Shown piece by piece: positions 44,481 through 55,877 of a stretch of DNA of 64,000 nucleotides (the stretch's first letter is position 1; each line of letters opens with the position of its first letter). This DNA is from Thuidium tamariscinum (Eukaryota > Streptophyta > Bryopsida > Hypnales > Thuidiaceae), in NCBI GenBank assembly GCA_947034885.2, contig OZ019759.1, positions 12,030,501 to 12,094,500 of the forward strand, read 5' to 3'. The notes beneath the pieces are model-generated. The model had not been told where the DNA came from. It worked only from the letters and a program-made list of their open reading frames with translations, and searched no databases. Made by a program: the position numbers and the translations under genes.

Positions 44481-47344
44481 TTTACCTTCCTTTTCAATTG
44501 GAATGTAATAATTTTCATGAAAACATAAATTCATATGCGTCAACTTCATGTTTTGTTATACAATATATTACATCTTTACAATATTTTTAAAGAAGGTTGA
44601 TTACAAATGAGTTGAGGGTTAACAAAGGGATTTACCTTCTATGCTTACATTCTAGGTATTGCAATTTTTTACCATACATTTGGGCAATTCAATGTGTTTT
44701 GTGAGCTCCTTTGAAGTTAAAATTCCAAAAAGTATGCTAATGAAATTTTAAACATTGTGTACTTCTTTAACTAGTTAGGAAACAGGATTTTATTTAAGGA
44801 AACTAAAATAGTAGATGCATTGGAGGTTTAATGAAAATGTTCAAATAAAACAAGTTGGTACAAGTATTTTGAGGTTGCAAGTGTTTGAAATCTAGAATAT
44901 AGCGAGGAATTTGATAATTTCCGAGAGTTCTAAAATATTATAGAAAGTACTATAGTTTAATAATTTTTTTTTAATATTGTTGTTCAGGTGTAAATTGTAT
45001 CCTTCTTGAAAATGATGGCATTGCTAAATGATTCACTTAAAATATCACAGAAGAAACCAATCATATGCTTTGATGAGAAATGATAGAGAAGTTGTTTTAC
45101 ATAAATTTTTCATAAAAAGGGATATCTTTTTCTTTTAGATCTTTTGAAATGTTTTTGTTTAAAAATTTGGAACCCTAAACAATATAATAGTAAAAAATTG
45201 AACAAACGAGAATCATCATTCATTTCCATTATTTCAATACTAGTTTAAAGTGTGGAATTGTACATCATCAAGACTAATGACAATCATGTCTCATGATTGT
45301 GCAAGTGTATAGTAATTGAGTATGCTAGTTGTTTGTGTCACCACAATGCAATGACCATGCCTTGTATAATAGAGGCCATCATTGATTTGAAATGAAGCGA
45401 ACATGATATTTGTCATAATTATGCATTAGTGAAGACTCTAAATGCTCATGACTTATGCCTTAGTTTAGGATTTCATGTCTCTTTCTTATTTTATATGTTA
45501 CATGAGAAGGTGGATGAGGAATTCATAAGGGAATATAAAAATCTAAATTTGAAGAAAAGTTTGCATTAGGTAATTAAGAAGTTGAAATCAAAATTTCTGA
45601 ACTTATTATAATTTTTGTTTTGTCACCAGACATCATTCGTGCTATCATTACAAGTTTAGAATATTCCACAAATGAACTTCTCAAATTATTTTGAAATATA
45701 TCAAGTACTACATTGAAGGGGTTTTAATAATTTATAATTAAATCTCAGTCTCTTTCATAATCCTAGAAAAATCACCAAAAAATGTTTGGATGAAAATTTT
45801 TTTATCATCTTTTGATGTTTAACTTCATAAGTTTCCTAATCACTCTAAGTTTCATTTATGAATACCTAGCATTGATTCAAATGTTTGAATTTGCAAATGC
45901 ACTAAACTTAGAAAAGGAGAATGGAACTCAGATGTCTAATGTTTCAAATTCTTTTTCTATGATTGTACGCTCTTTGAACTAGAAGTATGTGAAAGGTAAA
46001 CTCCTTTAAGTAAATAGTATTTCACATATATATATTTTTTTCACTTAGACACAGTTAAACTTTATATCGCCTAGGTGATCTACAAAGACATTAAACTTCA
46101 ACATCACATGTAATCCCTACCCCTTTCATATCCTCAAAAACTTAAATCATTAAAATAATCCTGAACTAACCTCTAAACACTTAAGGTCTGTTTTTTGGCA
46201 TTATAAAGTTTTTGGGTAGTTCACTACAAATAGAGTTTTTTTTCTTTGCATTACGTACACAAGATGTGCCCAAGGAGTATCTTTACAGCCTCAGTATATC
46301 CATAACTTTCGACTTTGTGGTTAAAAAGGTATGGCATGATTTGTCGTTTTCTTTACTCGGAGGGTAGCTTGGGCAATTGAGAAAACTTCTTTAGAAAACC
46401 TTATTTTTCAAAAGTGAAATTCCAAATTGATTCTTTAGGTTTGTATAGACATGAGAAGCTTTGTTTCATTCCATTTAAATTAAGGAGTGAAAAGTTATGA
46501 GCAATTTTAGTTTGTAAGTAGATTTGGAATTTTTCAGAACCATACCTAGGCTTGTTGTCTTCTAATTGTAGGCTGTATCGCAACATTGTAAAACATAGGT
46601 ATATTGTATACTTTGTAAGCGTGTCATTTTTTCCCTCAAAATAATGTAGTTGTTTTAAAATGAAGATTTAGAAGATAATGGTAAAGACCGTTAAGTGATA
46701 TGAAATATTGAAATACATGTGAAGTACTGGCCTTTGCAGCTTTCAGTTCTACGGTGAATTTGTAGAGCAAGTTTTCACTACCAAACAGGATTTGGCTAGA
46801 AAACATCCCCATTTTTTTTTAGTACATCCCCAAACAACTTTGAAATAAAGAAAAATATTAGATGAATTAGCCTAATTTTGGATGAAATGCATCATACACA
46901 TCCAAAAAATTCTATGTGAGGTGCAAATTAGAGCGTGCGCACAACATTTCATATCGCCCCTATGACTATTGTCCGAAAATGCATTAAAAGTATAAAAAAG
47001 CCCTGTTGGGACCACTGAAAATTTGGCAATTTTTGTGAAAGGGCGTTGATGTAGGTTTGGTGTAGGCTTTTGTGAACAAGCCGCAACCCAGACGTCACGT
47101 TCGGGAATTTTTTTGGCGGCTCGAGGAAGGTCAGCTGGCGGCTTGGGGTGCGGTATGGTGGATCTTCTTCCTCCACGTGCAATTCTCTCATTTTGTGCAT
47201 TTTTGGAGTTCGGGCGTCACTTTCGAATTCGCGTGGGTATTCTTGAGAGTCGGGGTTTACGGAGATTTGTTTTCTTGCGCTCTTCTTCAGAACATTTTCT
47301 TGATTTGTCGTACTTCTTCTCGAGCGTTGGGGCGGGCCAGATCC
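44481..47344. other. AT-rich stretch without a recognised gene
   Basis: No supportable ORF from 44481 to about 46940. From about 47040 the sequence becomes GC-richer and has promoter character, including CAGACGTCACG at about 47088, an ACGTCA element. Confidence 0.5.
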
Positions 47345-47350
47345 TATAAA
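47345..47350 (+). promoter_or_regulatory. TATA box of the host gene upstream of unit F
   Basis: TATAAA in GATCCTATAAATCCC, after a GC-richer region with an ACGTCA element. It precedes a leader without ATG that ends in a splice donor at 47585. Confidence 0.5.
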
Positions 47351-47374
47351 TCCCAAAGCTTTCATTGAGAGCAG

Positions 47375-47590
47375 CGGAAATTCTTATCTTCATTCCTAGA
47401 GCTCTCATTTGGGTTTAGGGTGAGTGCATTCGGGTGTGCATTGCATCGCAGGGGTCCGATCGGTTGTACATTGCAGCGGAGTGGTCCTGTTTGCATCTCT
47501 CTTGCAGCATTGGAGAGCATTGTGGAGCTGCTAGTGTGGCAAGGCATATTTTTGATTTTTTTCCGTTTAGCAAGTTTTGGGAACGTAAGT
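47375..47590 (+). other. Probable 5' UTR exon and splice donor
   Basis: About 210 bases without an ATG, starting some 25 bases after the TATA box, end in GAAC|GTAAGT (donor at 47585-47590). Unit F begins at the very next base (47591). The likely downstream gene is the ParB/methyltransferase-like gene at 52453; that link is inferred from orientation and position only. Confidence 0.4.
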
Positions 47591-47857
47591 CAGGAACTAA
47601 GCAACCGGAATTTCCCATGGAACAGGTAAGATCCTGCAATGATACCGGATAATGCTGTAGTGACTGGTAGCGGAACAAGTCCGGTCCATGACAATGGAAA
47701 ACCGGAACGGAAATGATTCCGGACCCCTACAGAACTAGAGTGGATCCTATCCGGATTCAGTTCCAGAACGGAACGGGTCCTTTCCGAACTTAGTACTGAT
47801 CGGATGGGAACGGAAACGGAAGATCAGGAACGGAAGACCGGATCCATTTTTGGAGAC

Positions 47858-47864
47858 TATATAA
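47858..47864 (+). promoter_or_regulatory. TATA box of unit F
   Basis: TATATAA in the same GGAGACTATATAAGGCC context as unit D, about 360 bases before the ATG. Confidence 0.65.
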
Positions 47865-48215
47865 GGCCTGACATTTTCAGTTGGCCCATTTGCTCTCAGG
47901 TGCTCCGTTGTGTGTTTTTCAACTCTCAGCGTTTTGAGTTCATTTGCCTTTCTGTGAGTTAGTTTTCTGCGCGCATTTTGTGGCGCAACTTTCTGTGGCG
48001 CGGCTGTCAGTGATAGCGTCTGGTATTTGTCAGAGCGGGCGATTGTTAGTGTGCGCGGGTTTCAGATGGCTGCGCCGGCGCGCTGGTGTGCGCGGGAGGT
48101 GTGTGTGTGTTTGTGCATGTGGTTATTACGGGCTGTCTGTGTTGTGAGTGTTTGTGAGGAACGGGACGTGCGGTTAGGAAGGAAGTGAGGTAGTGTGGGT
48201 TTCCGGATAGTTGCC

Positions 48216-49880
48216 ATGCCACAGCTACGCCGGAAGAAGAACGAGTCGACTACACCCTCGCCCGCAGGAGTGAAACTTAGAAAAGTAGTTCCGCTCATCC
48301 CTTCCATAGAGCCGGAGAAAGGCAACTTGATGGCGGACTTGACCACCATGGGGTGCCTAGGGTTTGCAGAGATACCTTGGGGGTTCAAAGAGGAACGGAT
48401 GGTCAAGGAGTTGTTGGGGAAGGTGTCGAACTAGTTCGACAACACGGCGCGGGGAATGGCGCACAAATGGACGGAAGCGCATTGGAGGGCTGTGTACGGG
48501 TTCAAGTACCAAGGGCATGGACCGGCCGGGAGGAAGGTAGACTTCCTCCAGAACAAGTTCCGCGGCACCCCTCACCCGAAGGACGGATTCCGGGTGATGG
48601 ATTGCAACGACGACAGGCATAGTCGCCTGTTGAAGTTTCTGCTTCCAGTCTTGCATCCGGAAAAGCCAACATGGGTGACGGTCGGCCTAGCCAACACGAT
48701 CTTCGGCACCCTGAGCGGAGAACGGAAGGAGGATTGGGGCCGGATAGTGGTGGACTTGATCACCCGGTTGCTAAACAACATCGGGAAGAGTAGGGCGACT
48801 CCCATCTCTCCCTACCTCTTCCACCTCTACCACCACTTGCAGCTCCTCACGGATACGGAGGAGAAGACGCGGAACGCTCAGGAGATAGTCTTGACGTACG
48901 GGGAGTCGGAAACGGACGATGAGGAGGTCTACTCCGAATCGGAGATGGAAGACGAGGACAAGAATGAGGAACCGGAAGTTCCGCTCGTGAAACGGCAAAA
49001 GACCACACCACCGAACACGAGAGGATCGCCTCCGGTCCGTAAGAATCCGGCTGTGGAAGACAAACCGGGACCATCCGAACCGGCAGCGGAAGAAACGGAT
49101 TCCAAAGATCCGTTCGAGAAGTTGACAGACATCCTATGCAACATCCGAGCGGATTGGGAGGTAAAACGGATCACCCTGGAGTCCATCGCGGGTATGGTTA
49201 ATGGCCAACCGGATCATACTCTTCCGGACGTGGTGGGGAACTGCATCGCCTCACCCATGGATCTCGCCAAGCAAGAGGCGGAAAACTAGAAACTTCAGGA
49301 GGAAATTGACGGTTTGAAGGCGGAACTCCTTGTTCTCAGGGACAACGAGGCTACTACTAAGGAGATGGCGGCGGAGACCGTCAAGCTGGCTAAGCACGTG
49401 AAGGCCATATTCGAGGAACCCGGATCGGCTGCCATCCGGGCTCGGCTATTTGACGAGGAGATCCACAAGGAGAAGAAACTATCCGGAAGTCGAATAGTCT
49501 GGATCCTCTCCGACTTCTCCGAGAAGGTGGAGACAACTCTAATGGAGGTTCAGAAGGCTGCCAAACGGATGGAAGACTGCAGCCGAAGACTAACGGAAAT
49601 TCCAGTCAGACTCTCCAATCTGTCTCTTCCGGATATTTCCGAAGGGTTGCCTCAAAGGCCAGGGAAGGACAGGACGCCGCAATCCAAGAAGTCGGAGTGG
49701 GCGTCGACGGGTCAACGGGAGGCGGCAATCCAATTGTCGGAGTCTCTTGTGAGCCCGGTCACTGGAACTCCGGTTGCAGTGGACGGAGACTGGAATCGAA
49801 ACCTCACTGAGGTTTTCGAGCAGATTAGAAGGGCGGAAAGCCCAACTATAGGCTCTAGAGTAATGGAGGCAGAAGAATAG
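48216..49880 (+). pseudogene. Unit F ORF, A-F family protein (554 codons, two stops)
   Basis: ATG 48216 (MPQLRRKKNESTTPSPA), one frame to TAG 49878-49880, broken only by TAG at 48432 and 49287, where unit D has CAG and CGG. Core blocks: EIPWGFKEERMVKELLGK, TPHPKDGFRVMDC, EKPTWVTVGLANTIFGTLSG and TPISPYLFHLYHHLQLL. Then come an acidic linker (YSESEMEDEDKNEEPE), KRQKT, a coiled coil and LFDEEIHKEKKLSGSRIV. D and F have stops at different codons, and each keeps the sense codon where the other is broken. Their common ancestor was therefore intact and recent. Confidence 0.8.
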
Positions 49881-51137
49881 ATGTTAGCCTTTTTGCATTT
49901 TTGACTTAGGATCGGATCAGGAAGTAATCCGGTCCGGATTTAGGAACTTGGAGCGGGTTGGAATCCGTTCCAGTTCAGGAGTAGGTAGGAACGGATTTGC
50001 CGAGCGTTAATCGCGGCAGACTTGTATGGCACTTTTTGTTTTTTGCCCATTATTTAAGTCAATCCCCTTGCGGTGGACTGGGAGTCTTTCATTTGCATTT
50101 CCTTGTGTATTTTATTCTCTCTTGTTTTGCGCATGTATCTCCCGAGTCTGGCAGGGCGGCGTGACGCGGAGTTAGGATGGCGCAAGTGGTTTTGCAGGCG
50201 GCATTCTCCCTTTGGTGTTTATTGTCCGCATCTAAATGTATGAGAACGGGTACAGAAGAGTTGGGAGTGTAATTCTAGTGCCTCAGCGCTTCTAGAACTT
50301 AAGATTCCGGGTGAAAAAGCCGTTGTTAGGCTAGACGAGAGGGAGGGATTCCTTAGTCGTGCTAGAGCTCCTGGGTGGGAAATCCAATTGAGTGTCCGAT
50401 CTCCTATGAGGTCTCACCGCCTTTGTGGCAAACGGAAGAGTTCTGGTTGACGTTGGAATGGACGGGTACACTTGTAACCACCCAACTCCACAGGAATGGG
50501 AAGTAATTCCAAAGTCGTTGTAGTATGAGAAGATCGTACGGGGGATCTATGTGTGACCTACAGTCCGGATTTCTATCTGTACTATTGTGAGAGATCAAAC
50601 CGGATCTAAAGTAACTTTAGAGTTAATGGGTAGAAAGTGGGTCTTCAGCCACTATAAGTCACGAAAGGAGCGGTGGGCCTACCGCTCACAAAATCAAGCG
50701 GCGACCCCTCTGATGGTAAAACAGAGGCAAAGCTAAACCGGATTAAGGAACAGGTACGTACGGATCATAGGGAACAAATTCGTCCAGAGAGGAAACCAAG
50801 AGCGGGATCCGTTAGGATGCGGATCCGTTGCAGTTTGACGGAACGGATAAGTTCCGGGAAACCGGAATAATCAGGGAGCGGATCCGTTCCGGACCAGATT
50901 GTTAGAATACCAATTTGTACGGGATAGCGGATTGTTGTCCTTGGGCTGTTTTGGTGTTTCCGGTTCTAAATCTAGAACCGGATTGTAGAATTTTTGGGAC
51001 TAACCTATCTTAATCGCTTAACAAGGCCAGATACTTCACAAAATCTCATGGGTTCGATCTTTAGAGTCACTTAGTTATACTCTACAGTGATTTTTGTGAC
51101 TATATAATGGGGAATTTACTTACCCTATATTGCGACA

Positions 51138-52452
51138 GCTAGGATTTTCGAGCTTTGTGTTTTCACGTGAGCGTGTGACTACTGCACGGTTTGGAGGCGC
51201 TGTCGGGTTTGTTGCGCCAAGGATTTCCGTCCTCCATTTCCAAATTCCTTATACAAGTGATTTCGATTGCCTTTGTGTGTGTTTGTTGTATTGAGATGTG
51301 TTCCAATGTTGAAGTTCCAATCCTGCCTCATTGCCTGGGCTTCAAATCGCAATTTATACTGTCTTTCTACAATTCTGTTTTCGTAGTTTCTGTTTGTAGT
51401 CCTCCAAAAGTGAGTGTCAGTTTTTGATACAGTAGTGTGTAGTTTAGGGTTTAAGCAAATTCTCTGAAGACTTTAGTTGATTGAATTCATTAACAAATGC
51501 TTTGAACTATCCAGGATCTTCTGTTTTGTAATCGACACAATTTTGCGTGCTTTAGCCCTCTAATTGCAGAGGTTTATTACAGTACTTCTCACATTCGGTA
51601 AGCTATTCCAGAACTTGTTGAATACCTTTATGTTAGTTTCATAGTACATAGGTGTGGAATGTTTTGTCTTTCTTTCTACTATAAATTAGGGTTTAGGCAC
51701 GGGGTTTAGGGTATAAGTGTATTGAAAAATAGAATATAACAACATAATTTTTATGGAATTAGGGTTCGGAAAAAGAAAATGGCCAGTATCTTCGAATCGG
51801 TGATAATATTAAAAGCACAAAGGTGAAGCCAAACTAAAAACTTAGGGTTTTAGGACTGAGAGAATGTTATCCTTGACCCGACGATACAACCAAAGCTGTG
51901 CATTTGAGAATTTTATCCTAGAGTGTAGTTATCGTCGAGTCGAGGATACTACCCAAACACGCTAGCCGATGAACTTGAACACTAAAACCGTACAAATGTA
52001 TTAGAAAAAAGTAACAAAGTAATATAAATCTCAGATCCACATAAATATCCAAAAATCCATCGCATTGCCCACTTCGATATCATGATTTCAAAGTTTCCTC
52101 TCTGTACATTATATCGTGAAGTAGTGTAGTTGTTATCCTCGATACGATGATAGATCCTAAATTCTGTTAGAAGAATTAGTTCATATTAAGAATCTGTAGA
52201 CAGATCTCTCGTGGTACAAACTGTAGAGTGCAAGAAGTAACTTATAACTAAACCCCGATATTATGAATGCTGGATGTGAGAATGTAACTTCCTTCTCGTT
52301 CAAAATGGATTAAGCTGCCTCTCTTCCATAGCTTTTTGGTCAGTGAAAGGCTTTCAAACACTTATTTGTAAAGTATTACGTCATATCTTTGAGTTGACAA
52401 TAACATTGTCATGACTAACGATACATGTGCTCATAATGATGCAGAATTTCAA
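51138..52452 (+). other. Upstream/intronic region of the ParB-like gene with three palindromes
   Basis: No long ORF. Palindromic 19-mers lie at 51868-51886, 51930-51948 and 52134-52152. A telomere-like TTAGGGTTTAGG patch is at about 51688. An acceptor-like ATGATGCAG precedes the first coding block at 52443. Confidence 0.45.
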
Positions 52453-54256
52453 ATGGGGACAGCAGAGGACTACGATTACTCCCTTACGGCTGACCACCTT
52501 CAGCGGTTCATTAACCCCTTGCAGGACGAGCCATTCATTTCAGAAATGCAAAAAATTTATGGGACCCTGTAGGAGTTTAAGAGTCATATCCACATCTGGT
52601 GTTTTGGGGTGAACCGGTTTAAGAACTACGTGTACCTGCGTTACCGTGTTGAAGGAACCACCGTGTATATGCCCTGGAATACAAAAGAGAAGGTGAATTT
52701 CATTGAAGAGCATCACAAAGACTTTGTTGTGATCGTGCTTCAAAAAGTAGACGATGCTGGCAACGTCAAGGATCACATCGTATTGAACATGAATTCATAT
52801 CACGGGAATTCGATATAGATAATTTAATAATATTCTTGGAAGGCTCAGCGATGGAGTCATTGAATGCGCATTTTTTGAAAGCTGAGTACGTTACTTGGAA
52901 GAACAACACTACTAAGTCCAATGCCACTCGATTGCGCCTCATTTTTCAAACATTGGACCGTTACACTATGGAACACGTGGTAAAACAGCCTGTCATTGGT
53001 CGTCCCACTGAGCAGAGACAACGTCCAGTGAACCTTGATCAAGGTAGAAGAACTACGACTAGTGCCGGGTCAGGGAGCAAAGCTTCAAAACCTGGTTAGT
53101 CGAGATCTGAGCCCAAGAAAAGGAACCCTCCTCCACAAGAAGGTGAGTCAAGTAGGAAAAGAAAGAAGAGCCTTTCGTCTACAGCAGCTGCTGCCAACAG
53201 TTCCGCTTCCGCACTCACTACCGTATCAGGGGGTGCAGCAAAATCTGAACCTGAGATTCCAGACTTTAAGAAGTTTGACGAGATTCAGAAGAAGTTTTGG
53301 GTTGAGCACAAGAAGTGCTTTCTGTTTGATGAAGAGACAGTGAAAGTTGACATCAAACAGTGCAATGTGGCGTGTCCCGAGTACGTGATTCGTACTCTTC
53401 AGAGAGACATTCTAGAGGCCGCGAAGAAGGAGCTCATCCAGCTAATAGACGTCAAACAAAGGTAGAAAGTGTGCCTTACTCCAGTGGGTTTGGATGGAGA
53501 CCTATTGCCCCACAAACCAAGGAAGTGGGATGATATTAAGGCTAGCTACTTCATGATTATTAATGGCCAGCATAGCATAAAAGCTTCTCAAGAGCTGCAA
53601 CTAGGCGGCTGTGGGGAAGCCAGGAAGGTGGAACTAAAGACTTGGGATGATTACATCGTATGATCTCTGGACGATAACCAATTAAGAAACATATTGAAGT
53701 TCTATAACTGCACCAATCACTTAAACCACGCTCAACCGACGTGGGGCAACCAAGTAATTAGTTGCAGAAGGATTTGGGTTACTTACGGTCGTCCGACTGA
53801 CATGGAATTAGAGGATGGGACACAAAAAAAATGGAGCAACAGTTGACCTAGTGAAATATAAGGTGAGTATCATCGACTCGATGATATCTTAGGTTCAGTG
53901 TAGGTGTTCAATCTTGCATTCTTCATGGTGAAGAAGTAAAATTCTATAAATTTTTTCACAAATGGTAATCGTACAAATGCTTGGATTATCATTGAGTTGA
54001 CGATATGGCATGATCACTTGCAAAATGTTTGACAAATGATATTGTGAACTGTTTTGCAGAATTTCACGGACGTTGTCATCGAACGGTTCAGAAATATAAA
54101 CCCGGACCAGGATGGCACCTCGATTAGTGGAACCTCAGATCTCAAGAATGAGATCCAAATAATCACCCTGCTCGACGACCTGTGGGAGTTCTGGGAGAGC
54201 TTCTTGACGAAGCACTCCGACGGTGACTTGGTTGACTCCTTTGACTTTGGAATCAT
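52453..54256 (+). pseudogene. ParB-like N-terminal half of a decayed multi-exon gene
   Basis: The reading starts at ATG 52453 (MGTAEDYDYSLTADHLQRF), with TAG at 52570, a frameshift near 52816, stops near 53097, 53463 and 53661, and another frame change in an A run near 53825. Between them lie a basic Ser/Ala-rich segment with NLS-like SSRKRKKS and the block ASYFMIINGQHSIKASQELQ. The last resembles the GQHR..A loop of ParB/sulfiredoxin-fold domains, with Ser in place of Arg. It is followed by a helical stretch (SLDDNQLRNILKFYNCTNHL). An intron (53863-54059, GTGAGT...TTTTGCAG) leads to NFTDVVIERFRNINPDQDG. Such domains bind DNA or use NTP in bacteria and phages. The assignment is by motif only. 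Confidence 0.5.
53863..54059 (+). other. Intron with two palindromes
   Basis: Donor AAG|GTGAGT, acceptor TTTTGCAG|A. The palindrome at 53868 overlaps the last base of the donor hexamer, so a hairpin in the RNA would touch the 5' splice site. A second site is at 53987. Confidence 0.6.
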
Positions 54257-54259
54257 ATA

Positions 54260-55877
54260 AAGCGAACAACCTATTCAAAGCAAAGAACATGTCATTGAAG
54301 AGGGAGTTCTTCAAGCACTGCGGACACTTCACGGACATTCAAGGACTTCGGTGTCAACGCACAACACCTGCTCGGTTTGACCCCAAGACGGATTTGTAAA
54401 TATCCGAAGGTCTCCGTCGCGTCGACCAGAGTTCTAGTTCCTGACAACATGACCCACAAGGAGTGGGTCGAGTGCAGGAAGCGTAAAAAGGTTGTGCTAC
54501 AAGATCTCATGGCAATTAATCCAAGCTTGAAGTTCATCACAACTGGTAGTGAGGTTCTGAATGAGACCTGGAAGTCTTGGAAGGCCAGACATCAATTCAC
54601 CTCAGCTTCATGGGACTTCCTGCTAATGCACCCGGGCGTTGATTACTTCAAGAGGCGATTAAGGAACGATGCATGGTTGAAGCGCGCAAAGGACCTGGAG
54701 AACTAATTTCCCGCGATTCTGCACATGTTTCAACGTTTCATGAAGCTGAAGTATCAACTTCCTAATCCGTTTGGTGGTGTTCAATTTAGAGGCGTGGACT
54801 ACTCAAAGATGGCACTGGTAACGAGCTCAAGTTATCGCTACCATAGTTGCCATGTGAACTTCGCACTGGTCAATTTCAGGGTGGCTCCAAGAGAGAAGCC
54901 CACAGACACAAGCAGTGCCATAGGTCGTTTCTTGACCTTTCTGTGGGAGAATCTTTCGCCAAAATGAATGAAGCCAACGTGTGGCTCTTCATTTTGCGGG
55001 AATCAGATGACATCAAAGCCACGAAGGCCTTTGCGTTGCTTCATATGACAGATTATGAGAGCGTTTTGTCCACGTACCATCCAGCTAGAGCTGAGCTTTT
55101 GGACAATGTGACCTCTCGAGGGACGGCTCCCAACGTGTCCTTCTTCTTCCTATTCAAAAAGAATAACGAGTTTGCAGCGTCTAGTCGAGCGTTCTTGAAG
55201 TCAAGTTATTCGACTGTCCCAACAAATGTATATTACTCGGATTGGGGGAAGAATACTGAAGCGAAGTGGAGGATTAATCCTGGCGAACTCTGTATGGAGT
55301 TTTATTTGGACATCCTTCAAGCTTTTGCAAAGTCAGAGGAGAACATCCTTGGCATTTACGCAGGGGCAAAGTTCATGCTTGCAGCTAAGGTGAGTACCTG
55401 ACCCTTTCTGGGAGTTATCCTCGACTCGATGATATCGTCTTTTGTACTCCTCTGAATTATGCAGACATCGAGTGTTGGTAACTAGCTTAGTGAAATCTGG
55501 TATCATCAACCTGATGATACCCGTCGCGGCGGCCACGATATCAAGTTCCTTGATGATGTTCTAATAGAACTGGTTTTTGTATTTTGCAGATGTTTGGGGC
55601 CTTCTACAGTTATGGATTCGTCAACAAGAGTGAGGTGAAGTCCTACAAAGCGATCTTTTCTCTAGCAGAGAAGATGGATAAAAGGGACTTCATGATTGGG
55701 AATTCGCCATACTCCTTGGATTACGTGAAGCCTCAATCACGTGGACCAATTGTAGCACGATTGGACTCGCCACCATCGCCGACTACTACTTTTGTCTCCC
55801 CAGCTTTAGTAGTTCGACCTTCTTCTCGGGTGAGAGAAAACGTTGGCTCGCACGTAACACCAGATCCGAGGGTCTAG
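54260..55877 (+). pseudogene. Methyltransferase-like second half of the same gene
   Basis: The reading changes frame near 54345 and 54960, with a TAA near 54704. The part from about 54830 to 55650 has the order expected for a beta-class (N4/N6) amino-methyltransferase. A strand and loop (CHVNFALVNFRVAP) sit where DPPY normally lies, then helices (SAIGRFLTFLWENLSP), an intervening region (FYSD/YYSDWGK), and near the end ENILGIYAGAKFMLAAKMFG, which matches the usual LDPFxGSGTTxxAAxxxGR motif I. No DPPY-type catalytic tetrapeptide is visible, so even before decay this copy may have lacked activity. An intron (55390-55589) splits the motif I block, AAK|MFG. ParB-like plus methyltransferase fusions are known in bacteria and phages; I infer the family from layout. 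Confidence 0.45.
55390..55589 (+). other. Intron with two palindromes
   Basis: Donor AAG|GTGAGT at 55390, acceptor TATTTTGCAG|A at 55589. Palindromes at 55416-55434 and 55501-55519. Confidence 0.6.

Larger units (their letters stand above)
47591..51137 (+). mobile_element. Unit F of the coding repeat family
   Basis: Same structure as unit D: starts CAGGAACTAAGCAACC, ends TATTGCGACA, 3547 bp. TATA box at 47858, ORF 48216-49880, CCGGA-rich 3' part. Flanks (GTAAGT before, GCTAG after) give no clear target duplication. It lies between a host promoter/exon and the palindrome-rich gene region, so it is probably intronic. Confidence 0.75.

Noticed and set aside
43915-44549. ORFs on both strands in the satellite array
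   Set aside because: They repeat with the 177-bp unit and simply reflect its sequence.
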